Shown: piece by piece, positions 46,482-55,486 of the stretch
Numbering within the stretch: position 1 is the first letter of the stretch
How the letters are laid out: each line of letters begins with the position of its first letter
Made by a program: the position numbers and the translations under genes
Notes under the pieces: generated by a model
What the model was told of the DNA's origin: nothing
The model's database searches: none
What the model saw: the letters and a program-made list of their open reading frames with translations, nothing else
Origin: Butyrivibrio hungatei DSM 14810
Lineage (GTDB): Bacteria; Bacillota; Clostridia; Lachnospirales; Lachnospiraceae
Direction: 5' to 3'
DNA: 64,000 nt
NCBI RefSeq assembly: GCF_900143205.1
Contig: NZ_FRDH01000003.1
Location: 434,001 to 498,000, forward strand

Positions 46482-47875
46482 AGTTTGCTCATAATACTAC
46501 GTGCGACAGAAATACCGTTGGCACTTGCCTGCTGAAGTCCTCTAGTTACGCCAGCTCCATCTCCGATAGCACGAAGTCCCTTGATACTAGTCTCAAAATC
46601 CTTATTTACGATTACTTTATTTGAATAGAACTTAACTTCAACGCCATAAAGAAGTGTCTCATCAGAAGCAATTCCTGGTGTTACCTTATCAAGCGCCTGG
46701 ATCATCTCATCAAGATCCACCATGATCCTGTGAGGGAATACCAGTGAAAGATCTCCAGGTACCGCATCCTTAAGAGTTGGGATAAGGTTGTTTCTGCAAA
46801 GTCTCTCTTCTGTAGTTCTACGACCTCTTCTAAAGTCACCGTAGGTCTGAACTAAGATCTTTCCTCCGCAAAGCATGTTTGAAAGCTCTGCAATCTTCTT
46901 ACCGTATTCAATAGGTGTCTTGAAAGGCTTAGTGAAATTCTTGGATACAAGAAGCGCAAAGTTTGTATTGTTTGTCTTAAGCTCTTTTCCCTTGTAAGCA
47001 TGTCCGTTTACTACTGCAAGACCGTTCTCATAGTACTCAGTTGCAACCTCACCTGATGGATTAGTACAGAATGTACGAACCTTGTCATCAAATGTAGGTG
47101 TGTGATAGATGAGCTTAGCCTCATAGAGGTTCTCGTTAAGGAACTGCATAACTTCATCTCTTACCTCAACACGAACACCAACGTCAACTGTACCAGGCTT
47201 AGTCTCAATTCCGATCTCTTCACACTTGTCCTTGAACCAGTCAGCACCTTCTCTACCAACAGCACTTACGATCTCAGGTGCAGTGAATACATCACCCTTA
47301 TCAGTCTTAATACCTGTTGCAGTTCCATCTTCTACAATGATATCTGTAACCATAGTATTGAACTGGATCTCTACTCCCTTATCAAGGATATGCTGCTGAA
47401 GCTTGGAATAGATCTTGTAACCTTCCTCTGTTCCAAGGTGTCTGATAGGGCACTCAACAAGCTTTAAGTTAGCATTGATAGCTTTTCTACGGATCTCACG
47501 GATCTCAGCTTCCTTGTCCACACCGTAAACGCTCTTGTCTGCACCAAACTTAAGGTAGATCTCATCTGACTCGTGAATGAGCTGTGTAGCAACATCATAG
47601 CCAAGGATCTCTGGGAGATTTCCTCCAACATCAGGAGAAAGAGAGAGCTTACCATCTGAAAAAGCTCCTGCCCCTGCAAATCCTGTTGTGATAGAACAAG
47701 GCTTACAACCAGCACATGTCTTTGTCACTCTCTTAGGACAATTTCTCTTTTCGATTGAACGTCCCTTCTCTACAATAAGAACCTTAAGATCAGGTCTCTT
47801 TTCCATAAGTTCATAGGCGCAGAATATACCACCTGGGCCCGCACCAATAATGATTACGTCATATTTATTTGCCAT
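46478..47875 (-). CDS. FAD-dependent dehydrogenase (COG2509-like)
   Basis: 465 residues. Dinucleotide-binding motif VIIIGAGPGGIFCAYEL at the N-terminus, a cysteine-rich CPKRVTKTCAGCKPCS segment, and a C-terminal FAD-contact motif GDGAGVTRGLQQASANG. Fits the uncharacterised FAD-dependent dehydrogenases common in Firmicutes. AGGAGG precedes ATG 47875. First gene of the operon with parvulin, TrkA/RyR and DUF3592 genes. Confidence 0.88.
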   Translation of the reverse strand: MANKYDVIIIGAGPGGIFCAYELMEKRPDLKVLIVEKGRSIEKRNCPKRVTKTCAGCKPCSITTGFAGAGAFSDGKLSLSPDVGGNLPEILGYDVATQLIHESDEIYLKFGADKSVYGVDKEAEIREIRRKAINANLKLVECPIRHLGTEEGYKIYSKLQQHILDKGVEIQFNTMVTDIIVEDGTATGIKTDKGDVFTAPEIVSAVGREGADWFKDKCEEIGIETKPGTVDVGVRVEVRDEVMQFLNENLYEAKLIYHTPTFDDKVRTFCTNPSGEVATEYYENGLAVVNGHAYKGKELKTNNTNFALLVSKNFTKPFKTPIEYGKKIAELSNMLCGGKILVQTYGDFRRGRRTTEERLCRNNLIPTLKDAVPGDLSLVFPHRIMVDLDEMIQALDKVTPGIASDETLLYGVEVKFYSNKVIVNKDFETSIKGLRAIGDGAGVTRGLQQASANGISVARSIMSKL

Positions 47876-47940
47876 AAGAATAAATCCTCCTATTTCTATG
47901 TAAGCAACTCATTATAACATATATGAAATCAAATTTAAAA

Positions 47941-47977
47941 AGCATGGATCATAGGATGTATCACCATGATCCATGCT
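47941..47977 (-). terminator. Terminator of leuA-araC fusion gene
   Basis: Perfect 12-bp arms AGCATGGATCAT (47941-47952) and ATGATCCATGCT (47966-47977), followed by TTTTAAATTT on the minus strand. Confidence 0.8.
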
Positions 47978-48002
47978 GGTTTTAGTTAGCTGTTTTCAAG
48001 TA

Positions 48003-49994
48003 TCATCTGCTGCTTCTATACTGTACAGGCGTCATTCCATATTTCTTTTTAAAGAGTCTGTTGAAATGCTCAACATTCTGATAACCCGCAGCCTCTGCAA
48101 CCTTCTCGACCTTCATGTTTCCATTTCTAAGAAGAGTGCTGGCCTTGTTAAGTCTGATCCTCTTTACATTTTCGCCAAAGGTCATGCCTGACTTTTCCTT
48201 AATATATTTAGAAAGGTAAGGCTTGGACAGATAGAACTGATTGGACAGATCATCAAGTGTTACAGTCAGGTAGTTCTCCTGAATGTAATTGATGATGGAG
48301 TTGATCCTCTCATCTTTGCTGTTCTTGATATCTCTAACGGTATCGATCTGGTTTACTGCTATTACAAGAGCGTTGATAGAAGATCTGATGATATCTTCAT
48401 CAATACCTACCCCCCAGAACTTCTTGCCATTGTAGGTGATTCCTACATATGTGCAAGCCTTAGAAGATGATCCTCTTGAAAGAGCGTGCTCTTCATAAGT
48501 AGAAAGCTCATAGCTCACGTTAAAGTACTGCTTGATAGCGTTGCTGACAGCATCAAGACGACCATTACCATTAGCTTCAACAGTGTGATCCTTATCTGCA
48601 TGACTTATAGTGATCTCTGCAAGAATACCATCTATCTGCTTGAAGTGGCACTCTGTGATCTTAAATATATTGTCATTGTGAATGTATTTATCTTCAAAGA
48701 TCTGATAAATACGTGCTGGTGAAAGCTCAGCATGCTCTCTGTCAGAGATATCCTTGATGGTGTAGCTGACATCTGCCTGCATTTCTTTAGGAACCATCAT
48801 GCCATAGTTAGTCTTTAAGATGTAGCTTACACCGCCCTTACCAGACTGGCTGTTGATCCTGATAACATCTCCGTCGTACTCTCTTCCAAGATCCTTTGGA
48901 TCGATAGGAAGGTAAGGAACTGACCAGATTCCGCCGTCCTTCTTTTGCTCGTGCCATACAAAGCCCTTGGAGATAGCATCCTGATGTGATCCGGAAAAAG
49001 CAGTAAATACAAGCTGTCCAGCATATGGCTGCCTCTCGTAGATACGCATTCTGGTAAGTCTCTCATAGGTCTCACCAATCTCCGTGATATGGCTAAAATC
49101 AAGTCCTGGATCTACTCCATGAGAATACATATTGATTGCAAGAGTTACAATATCGACATTACCTGTTCTCTCACCATTTCCAAAAAGTGTACCCTCAATT
49201 CTATCAGCTCCAGCAAGGCATCCAAGTTCTGCGTCGCTGACACCAGTTCCTCTGTCATTATGTGGATGAAGAGAAAGAGTTACAGCATCGCGGTACTTAA
49301 GATTCTTGCTAATGTACTCAACCTGAGTTGCAAAAACGTGTGGCATTGCAATCTCTACAGTTGTAGGAATATTGATGACAACCTTGTTGTCCTTCTTTGG
49401 CTTCCATACGTCAAGAACTGCATTGCAGACTTCTACAGCATAGTCCACCTCTGTTCCAGGGAAGCTTTCTGGAGAATATTCAAAAGAAAAATTACCAGTA
49501 GTCTCTTTTGCAAGCTTATCAAGAAGCTTAGCGCCTTCAACAGCAATCTTCTTAACCTCTTCTTTGCTCTTTTTAAACACCTGCTCACGCTGAGCTACAG
49601 ATGTGGAATTGTAAAGATGGATGATAGCTCTTGGCGCTCCCTTAACAGCTTCAAAAGTTCTTTTGATAATATGCTCTCTTGCCTGTGTCAGAACCTGAAC
49701 TGTTACGTCATCAGGGATCATATTCTTCTCAATAAGTGTTCTTGCGAACTCAAACTCAGTCTCAGAAGCTGCAGGAAATCCAATCTCGATCTCCTTGAAT
49801 CCAAGTTTTACAAGCATGGTAAAGAACTCCAGCTTCTCATCAAGGCTCATAGGCTCAATAAGTGCCTGGTTGCCATCTCTTAAATCAACGCTGCACCAGA
49901 TAGGTGGATGATCAATATAGTCCTTAGTGACCCAGTCGTAGGTTACCTTTGGTGGCATGAAATACTGACGTTGATACTTCTCTACATTCCTCAT
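48003..49994 (-). CDS. leuA: 2-isopropylmalate synthase fused to AraC-type DNA-binding domain
   Basis: 663 residues, about 110 more than a normal long-type LeuA. The catalytic barrel (about 30-300) has CSVDLRDGNQALIEPM and the metal/active-site SLHPHNDRGTGVSDAELG, plus LFGNGERTGNVD. The leucine-binding regulatory domain is at about 440-551. From about 562 to 663 follows an intact AraC/XylS double HTH: FYLSKPYLSKYIKEKSGMTF and AAGYQNVEHFNRLFKKKYG. One uninterrupted frame, clear AGAGGAG start site. First step of leucine synthesis, with a possible second role as a leucine-responsive regulator (inference). No T-box leader seen. Confidence 0.92.
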   Translation of the reverse strand: MRNVEKYQRQYFMPPKVTYDWVTKDYIDHPPIWCSVDLRDGNQALIEPMSLDEKLEFFTMLVKLGFKEIEIGFPAASETEFEFARTLIEKNMIPDDVTVQVLTQAREHIIKRTFEAVKGAPRAIIHLYNSTSVAQREQVFKKSKEEVKKIAVEGAKLLDKLAKETTGNFSFEYSPESFPGTEVDYAVEVCNAVLDVWKPKKDNKVVINIPTTVEIAMPHVFATQVEYISKNLKYRDAVTLSLHPHNDRGTGVSDAELGCLAGADRIEGTLFGNGERTGNVDIVTLAINMYSHGVDPGLDFSHITEIGETYERLTRMRIYERQPYAGQLVFTAFSGSHQDAISKGFVWHEQKKDGGIWSVPYLPIDPKDLGREYDGDVIRINSQSGKGGVSYILKTNYGMMVPKEMQADVSYTIKDISDREHAELSPARIYQIFEDKYIHNDNIFKITECHFKQIDGILAEITISHADKDHTVEANGNGRLDAVSNAIKQYFNVSYELSTYEEHALSRGSSSKACTYVGITYNGKKFWGVGIDEDIIRSSINALVIAVNQIDTVRDIKNSKDERINSIINYIQENYLTVTLDDLSNQFYLSKPYLSKYIKEKSGMTFGENVKRIRLNKASTLLRNGNMKVEKVAEAAGYQNVEHFNRLFKKKYGMTPVQYRSSR

Positions 49995-50029
49995 AACTCA
50001 CTCCTCTTGATGTTTTTTAACATGTGAAT

Positions 50030-50124
50030 ATTAATTTTGCTCTTGTTTGTTGATTATATTTATAATACTCACATTAATTTCGCACATATTAGTTGATAAA
50101 TATTATGATACCACAAATTTGCGC
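50030..50124. promoter_or_regulatory. Repeated AT/GC half-sites between leuA fusion and GH43 gene
   Basis: ATTAATTTTGC (50030-50040), ATTAATTTCGC (50073-50083) and AAATTTGCGC (50115-50124) are related direct repeats about 42-43 bp apart, four helical turns. They lie in the 290-bp divergent gap before the LeuA-AraC fusion and could be its DNA sites. A TCGC-AAAAA-GCGA inverted repeat lies nearer the GH43 gene (50188-50200). No confident promoter boxes. Confidence 0.35.
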
Positions 50125-50284
50125 AATTACATCATGGCAAACTTAATCTCTTTTATTGATAAAAATTAATATAAACGATTATTCGGTTCGCAAAAAGCGA
50201 TATAAAATCAGCAATAAATTCAGAGAAAAGAGATACCCTCAAAATCTATAATTATTTTCAGAATAAAATGAAAGGTTTATACTT

Positions 50285-51838
50285 ATGAATCCAATAAATC
50301 CATTGATTCCATTGGACTATCCAGATCCAGATGTTATCCGCGTTGAAAATACTTTCTATATGGTCAGTACAACAATGTATTTCATGCCAGGGTGTGAAAT
50401 ACTGCGTTCCTTTGACCTTCTTCACTGGGAGCATGCTTCATACGTATATGAAACCCTTGACTCCACTCCTGCTCAGCGCCTTAACGGTAAGGAAAATATC
50501 TACGGACAGGGCATGTGGGCTGCCAGCATCAGATACCATCAGGGTACTTTTTACATCATCTTTGTGGCTAATGACACCCACAAAACATATCTTTTCAAGT
50601 CCAAAACAATAGAAGGCCCATGGAAAAAAAGTGAAATCAGCGGTTTCTATCACGATAACTCCCTCCTTTTTGATGATGACGGGCGTATTTTCATATTATC
50701 CGGAAACAGAGACATCTATTTAACTGAATTAAACGCTGATCTAACTGGTCCAAAGGAAGGTACGGACAGCATGATCATAATCAGAGATAAGTTAGATGCT
50801 TATCTTGGCTACGAAGGTGCTCACTTCTACAAAATCAACGGCTACTACTACATCTTCCTTATACATATGCCAAGAACAACCGGCAAAAGAACTGAGAGCT
50901 GTTTCTACGCCAGATCTCTTGATGACGAATTTGTCGGCCTTGACGTAATGGATGATGATAGAGGATTTAGAGGAATGGGCGTAGCTCAGGGCGGTATCGT
51001 TGATACTCCAGACGGAAAGTGGTATTCCATTTTATTTCAGGATAGCGGCGCTGTAGGTCGTCTTCCTATCCTGATGCCGATCACCTGGTCAAAAGACTCA
51101 CCATCTATCCCTATATTTGGTGATAAGGGCGTAATACCTGAAGAGTTTTCCACACCAGACCTTAATCCCGGCTATAGTTATGCACCTCTTTTTGGAGATG
51201 ATGATTTTAAGGGTGAGTTAAAGAGCTTTTGGCAGTACAATCATGAGCCAGACAAAGCACTTATTTCACATAATAAGAATAATGGAACTTTCTCTATCAC
51301 GACTGATAAGCTATGTAACAATATAACTCAGGCCAAGAATACCCTGACACAGAGATGTCTTTTCCCTAAATCCAAAGCTTCTGTAATGCTTGATGCTTCT
51401 AAAATCAACGAGGGCGATTACGCGGGGCTTTGCATACTCCAGAGTAACTACGCATTTGTTGCTGTCACCAAAAGAAATGGTGAATACTATCTTATTATGG
51501 GCAATCACGTTGTTACTGTACCAGGAATCTGGGGTGAAAGGAATGATGACTCCTTTGCTCTTGAACTATTCAAAGTAAAGCTCTCCTCTCCTAAAGTACG
51601 CCTTGCATCAGAAGCAAGCTTTGATCCTCAAAGATACACTGCTTCAAGCAGCGTTTGCCCTGATAAAGTAAGCTTTAGCTATGATATAGGGGATGGTTTT
51701 ATAAGAATACTTCAGACTTCATCCCTTTCATTTAAACTCGATCACTTTACCGGAGCCAGATATGGACTCTTCAACTTCAGTACAGCTGAAGCCGGCGGAA
51801 CTGCAGCCTTCTCAGAATTCAGATATGAAGAGGCTTAA
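50285..51838 (+). CDS. Glycoside hydrolase family 43 (beta-xylosidase/arabinofuranosidase type)
   Basis: 517 residues, no signal peptide, so intracellular. Five-bladed propeller domain (about 8-300) with the three catalytic acids: base Asp14 in DYPDPDVIR, pKa-tuning Asp124 in FYHDNSLLF and acid Glu177 in GYEGAHFYK. A C-terminal beta-sandwich (about 310-515), as in GH43 subfamilies with a GH43_C2/concanavalin-like domain, completes it. Likely releases xylose or arabinose from imported oligosaccharides. AAAGG site before ATG 50285. Confidence 0.92.
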   Translation: MNPINPLIPLDYPDPDVIRVENTFYMVSTTMYFMPGCEILRSFDLLHWEHASYVYETLDSTPAQRLNGKENIYGQGMWAASIRYHQGTFYIIFVANDTHKTYLFKSKTIEGPWKKSEISGFYHDNSLLFDDDGRIFILSGNRDIYLTELNADLTGPKEGTDSMIIIRDKLDAYLGYEGAHFYKINGYYYIFLIHMPRTTGKRTESCFYARSLDDEFVGLDVMDDDRGFRGMGVAQGGIVDTPDGKWYSILFQDSGAVGRLPILMPITWSKDSPSIPIFGDKGVIPEEFSTPDLNPGYSYAPLFGDDDFKGELKSFWQYNHEPDKALISHNKNNGTFSITTDKLCNNITQAKNTLTQRCLFPKSKASVMLDASKINEGDYAGLCILQSNYAFVAVTKRNGEYYLIMGNHVVTVPGIWGERNDDSFALELFKVKLSSPKVRLASEASFDPQRYTASSSVCPDKVSFSYDIGDGFIRILQTSSLSFKLDHFTGARYGLFNFSTAEAGGTAAFSEFRYEEA

Positions 51839-51880
51839 GCGGATTTATAGAATAAAAAATTAATTATTTTTTCAAAAAAG

Positions 51881-51903
51881 CAACATTTTTAAAAAAAATG
51901 TTG
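51881..51903. promoter_or_regulatory. AT-rich inverted repeat before the PH-like gene
   Basis: CAACATTTTT-AAA-AAAAATGTTG is a perfect 10-bp inverted repeat ending at the start of TATAGT (51904-51909), a likely -10. It could be an operator, or a weak terminator of the GH43 gene. Confidence 0.4.
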
Positions 51904-51956
51904 TATAGTATATGAGTTATTCATTTAAAGATTATTTTTTTTGGAGGTTTTTTCAA

Positions 51957-52427
51957 ATGAAAAAGGTCAATGACGCAGACAAGAACGCTATGCTTGATGC
52001 ACTTCTTGCTGAGGGAGAGCAGTACACAGCAACAGCATTCATGAACACAATTCCATCAAGCATCGATTTCTTCAGCTTCTTCGGAGCAATCGGAGCAATT
52101 ATCGGAAGCTTCTTCCCAGATGACGGATTCTCAAGACGCCACAACGGATATGTTGGTGTAACAAACAACAGCATCAACTTCGCTATCCTTAACATGTACA
52201 ACGTAACAAAGCTTCAGAATACAGTAAAGATCAACTTCTCAGATATCACAAACATCAAGGTTAATGACAAGAAGACATATGCAAACGTAAATATCTGGGT
52301 TGGCAAAAAGAAATACTTCATTCAGCTTCCTAAAAAGCTTCTTGGTGCAAAGCTTGAGAACCAGGCTGAAAATGCTTCAGCAGTTGCAGCAGCACTTAGC
52401 AGACTTACAGCTTCAAGCGTAGCTTAA
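51957..52427 (+). CDS. Small soluble protein, bacterial PH-like domain
   Basis: 156 residues from the ATG at 51957, which has GGAGG nine bases upstream; the longer frame from 51912 crosses the promoter. The N-terminal half is helical with a hydrophobic turn (FFGAIGAIIGSFFPDD); about 70-130 is beta-rich (GYVGVTNNSINFAIL, INFSDITNIKVNDKK, VGKKKYFIQLPKK), as in short bacterial PH-like domains. Codons are mostly the optimal AAC/TTC/AAG type, suggesting high expression. Own terminator. Function unknown. Confidence 0.65.
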   Translation: MKKVNDADKNAMLDALLAEGEQYTATAFMNTIPSSIDFFSFFGAIGAIIGSFFPDDGFSRRHNGYVGVTNNSINFAILNMYNVTKLQNTVKINFSDITNIKVNDKKTYANVNIWVGKKKYFIQLPKKLLGAKLENQAENASAVAAALSRLTASSVA

Positions 52428-52442
52428 TCATAGGGCATAACA

Positions 52443-52477
52443 AAACCCTGACAAAGGAAAACTCCTTGCCAGGGTTT
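52443..52477 (+). terminator. Terminator of the PH-like gene
   Basis: AAACCCTG-ACAAAGGA pairs with TCCTTG-CCAGGGTTT around AAAAC, followed by TATTTTTG on the plus strand. Confidence 0.85.
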
Positions 52478-52488
52478 ATTTTTGCCCT

Positions 52489-52496
52489 TTTATAAT
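52489..52496. repeat. Left target-site duplication TTTATAAT
   Basis: TTTATAAT directly abuts the left end (GTTACC...) of the foldback element and is repeated in direct orientation at the right end. Confidence 0.75.
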
Positions 52497-53289
52497 GTTA
52501 CCATTCACAGTTTTGGAGAATCCGCAAACTGGTTTCCCGGGGCCATGCCCTGCCTCTGCCCAGTAAACTACGGTGGGGCCGCCAGCCTGAAGTTTGTTTT
52601 TGTGAATCTCTAAGGATTTTTCTATGTTCATGAGCGTTATATTTCTTACTTTAAATTCTGTTTTGAAACACTGTCTGAGTCTTTGATGCCATTTTTGCTG
52701 TAAAGTTTTGTTTTGCCCTAATCAAAAAAACGGTACTTTTCTATATGCTCATGCAGCTTTTGTTTTAATACGCATGCTCTTGCTACATACTTGCAGGGCG
52801 GAATTTATAATAAGTGGTCATTGGAGCTACGCTCCACAAACAGAAAAAGAGACGACTCTCCAAGCTAGCTTGAGAGATCGTCTCTTTATTCTGTTGAAGA
52901 GCCCGCCTAAAGCGGGCGTGACCACTTATTATAAATTCTTATCGCCCTGCTTCAGACAACGCAAACCGCATGCGTTTCAAAAGCTGCTTATGAGCATAAG
53001 AAAATGGCGTTTTTTTGAAATCGTTCAAACCCAAAACTTTACATGCAAAAAATGGCAATCAAAGGCGACGCCACATTCACTTAGCGAAGAATGAGCTTAG
53101 TGAATGACGCACAGAGTGTTTTGTTTCAAAGAATTTAAAGTAAGAAATATAATGCCATGAACATAAAAATCCGAAGGATGAACAAAAACAAACTTCAGGC
53201 TGACGGCCCTACCGCAGTTTACTGGGCAGAGGCAGGGCACGGCCCTGGGGAACCAGTTTGCGGATTCTCCATACGTTGTGAATGGTAAC
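52497..53289. mobile_element. 793-bp foldback (MITE-like) element
   Basis: The two halves are inverted copies meeting at AAGCTAGCTT (centre 52866/52867). Perfect ends GTTACCATTCACA / TGTGAATGGTAAC; the first ~105 bp of the arms are about 90% identical (shared GGAGAATCCGCAAACTGG, TGCCCTGCCTCTGCCCAG). Similarity then continues in blocks, including TTTATAATAAGTGGTCA and AAGAGACGA near the centre. The right arm is about 55 bp longer because of an extra hairpin near 53073-53103. Flanked by TTTATAAT on both sides. No transposase; the only long frame crosses the centre and is not credible as a gene. Confidence 0.8.
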
Positions 53290-53297
53290 TTTATAAT
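53290..53297. repeat. Right target-site duplication TTTATAAT, containing the thiC stop
   Basis: Second copy of the 8-bp direct repeat. On the minus strand it supplies the last thiC codon and stop (TTA TAA), so insertion left the reading frame complete. Confidence 0.75.
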
Positions 53298-54595
53298 ATA
53301 TCAATATGTTCGCCGGCAAGAGCCTTGTTCATACTACGGACTGCACAGAACTTGCCGCACATAGAACAGGTATCGTCAAATTCTGGTGCTCTGTCTGCAC
53401 GGATTGCTTTGGCTGTCTCAGGGTCAATGGCGCATTCCCACTGTCCTTCCCAGTCAAATACCCTTCTGGCATCTGCCATTTTGTTATCAATATCCATGGC
53501 GTGAGGGATCTTTTTGGCTATATCAGCTGCGTGAGCTGCGATCTTGGAAGCGATGATTCCCTGCTTAACATCATCTACGTTAGGGAGAGCAAGATGCTCA
53601 GCTGGTGTTACATAGCACAGGAAAGCTGCACCTGCTGCCGCTGCCATAGCTCCACCAATTGCAGATGTAATGTGGTCATAGCCAGGAGCAATATCTGTGA
53701 CAAGAGGTCCCAATACATAGAAAGGCGCTCCCATACAGATAGTCTGCTGTATCTTCATATTTGCTGCAATCTGATCCATTGGCACATGGCCAGGTCCCTC
53801 AACCATTACCTGTACATCTTTTTCCCAGGCTCTCTTAGTGAGCTCTCCAAGGCGCACCAACTCTTCAATCTGGCATACATCGCTGGCATCAGCAAGGCAA
53901 CCTGGTCTGCAGGCATCTCCAAGAGAAATTGTAACGTCGTGCTCTCTGCAGATTTCAAGGATCTCATCATAATACTCGTAGAATGGGTTCTCTTCTCCAG
54001 TCATACTCATCCAGGCAAATACAAGGGAACCGCCTCTTGATACAATGTTCATCTTTCTCTTATGGTTCTTTATCTGATCTATTGTCTTTCTAGTAATTCC
54101 ACAGTGAAGAGTTACAAAATCAACGCCATCCTCAGCATGAAGTCTTATAACATCAATAAAGTCCTTGGCTGTAAGCTCAGAAAGATCTCTCTGATAGTGG
54201 ATAACGCTGTCATATACAGGAACTGTTCCCAGCATTACAGGACACTCCTCCACAAGCTTTTTTCTAAAGGGCTGTGTATTTCCATGAGATGAAAGATCCA
54301 TGATAGCGTCAGCTCCCATATTTACTGCTGCCATAACCTTTTCCATCTCTACGTTGTAATCCTTACAATCCCTGGAAACGCCAAGGTTTACATTAATCTT
54401 GGTCTTAAGCATAGAGCCAACGCCCTTTGCCTTAATGCATTTGTGATTCTTGTTAGCACAGATAACAACCTGTCCTTTGGCCACAAGGTCTCTGATCTCC
54501 TCCGGTGTCCTGTATTCATCCCTTGCCACCTCTTCCATCTGAGGTGTGATGATACCTTTTCTTGCAGCATCCATCTGTGTTGTGTAGTTAGTCAT
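53291..54595 (-). CDS. thiC: Phosphomethylpyrimidine synthase
   Basis: 434 residues, the short clostridial form of ThiC. Radical SAM enzyme of an unusual type: the cluster-binding cysteines lie at the C-terminus in [11 protein letters not shown]. The core shows [29 protein letters not shown] and [15 protein letters not shown]. Converts AIR to HMP-phosphate, the pyrimidine half of thiamine. Last gene of the thi operon; its stop codon is inside the target-site repeat of the foldback element. Confidence 0.97.
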   Translation of the reverse strand: MTNYTTQMDAARKGIITPQMEEVARDEYRTPEEIRDLVAKGQVVICANKNHKCIKAKGVGSMLKTKINVNLGVSRDCKDYNVEMEKVMAAVNMGADAIMDLSSHGNTQPFRKKLVEECPVMLGTVPVYDSVIHYQRDLSELTAKDFIDVIRLHAEDGVDFVTLHCGITRKTIDQIKNHKRKMNIVSRGGSLVFAWMSMTGEENPFYEYYDEILEICREHDVTISLGDACRPGCLADASDVCQIEELVRLGELTKRAWEKDVQVMVEGPGHVPMDQIAANMKIQQTICMGAPFYVLGPLVTDIAPGYDHITSAIGGAMAAAAGAAFLCYVTPAEHLALPNVDDVKQGIIASKIAAHAADIAKKIPHAMDIDNKMADARRVFDWEGQWECAIDPETAKAIRADRAPEFDDTCSMCGKFCAVRSMNKALAGEHIDIL

Positions 54596-54648
54596 TTTTG
54601 TTCTCCTTTATGTAATCTTTTGTTTTCCTATCTACCTTTATTTCTACT

Positions 54649-55476
54649 TTAAACTCTGTGAAGCAGTGGTCCTCTTCCATGTCCAAGATCCAGTCCCGCT
54701 CTGATACATTTTTCGAGGTATCTCTTGGCTTTTCTTACCGCTTCTTCAAGGTCATACCCAAGAGCAAGATTGCTTGCTATGGCACTAGATAAAGTGCATC
54801 CGGTACCATGGGTATTAGGATTATCTAATCTCCCACCTTCAAGCCAGATACCCTCCTTTTTATCTGGTAAATACAGATAATCCATTGATTTCTTTACAGC
54901 AAAAGAGCTGTGGCCGCCTTTTATAAGTACATTGCAGCCACAGGTCTCTCCAATTTTCTTACCTGCTTCTTCAATTTTTTCCCTAGAATCAAGGCTTTCA
55001 TGAGGATTATTTCCCCCGCCTGATCCATCTTCTAATATGCCCAATATTGCTTCCGCTTCAGGGATATTTGGCGTCACCAGAGCGCACCTTGGAAAAAGCT
55101 CTTCTATCATGTATTTCCTTGAGTCTTTCCTTGATAGTTCCGTTCCCGATGTTGAGCTCATGACAGGGTCCAGCACTATGTTAAGAGCTTTATATCTGTC
55201 AATGCTCATTACTACTGCCTTCATGACCTCTAAGTTCGGCAACATTCCTATTTTCACGGCATTTGGATATATATCGTCAAACACTGATGTAATCTGGCTT
55301 TTAACATAATCTGCCGGTACTTCCATGACTCCCTGGACTCCCAGAGTATTCTGAGCAGTAAGAGCAGTTATAACGCTCATTCCATATACTCCATGAGCTT
55401 CCATAGTCTTTAGATCTGCCTGTATTCCAGCTCCCCCGGATGGGTCAGATCCCGCTATCGATAAAACTGTTTTCAT
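54649..55476 (-). CDS. thiD: Hydroxymethylpyrimidine/phosphomethylpyrimidine kinase
   Basis: 275 residues from the ATG at 55476 (AAGGGG site); the open frame upstream only reads thiE. Ribokinase-fold enzyme with SIAGSDPSGGAGIQADLKTM at the N-terminus, LDPVMSSTSG and a C-terminal NTHGTGCTLSSAIASNLA anion hole. Phosphorylates HMP and HMP-P for thiamine synthesis. Ten bases after thiE. Confidence 0.96.
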   Translation of the reverse strand: MKTVLSIAGSDPSGGAGIQADLKTMEAHGVYGMSVITALTAQNTLGVQGVMEVPADYVKSQITSVFDDIYPNAVKIGMLPNLEVMKAVVMSIDRYKALNIVLDPVMSSTSGTELSRKDSRKYMIEELFPRCALVTPNIPEAEAILGILEDGSGGGNNPHESLDSREKIEEAGKKIGETCGCNVLIKGGHSSFAVKKSMDYLYLPDKKEGIWLEGGRLDNPNTHGTGCTLSSAIASNLALGYDLEEAVRKAKRYLEKCIRAGLDLGHGRGPLLHRV

Positions 55477-55486
55477 ACCATTCCCC

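Noticed and set aside
49995-50284. T-box or leucine attenuator before leuA
   Set aside because: No T-box core sequence, no leader peptide with leucine codons and no terminator/antiterminator pair were found on the minus strand.
52708-53094. 128-codon open frame inside the foldback element
   Set aside because: It crosses the centre of the inverted repeat, has no ribosome binding site and gives low-complexity, unstructured sequence; it is a by-product of the palindrome.
53098-53300. thiC truncated by the insertion
   Set aside because: The target duplication restores the final codon and stop; length and the C-terminal cluster motif CSMCGKFC are intact.
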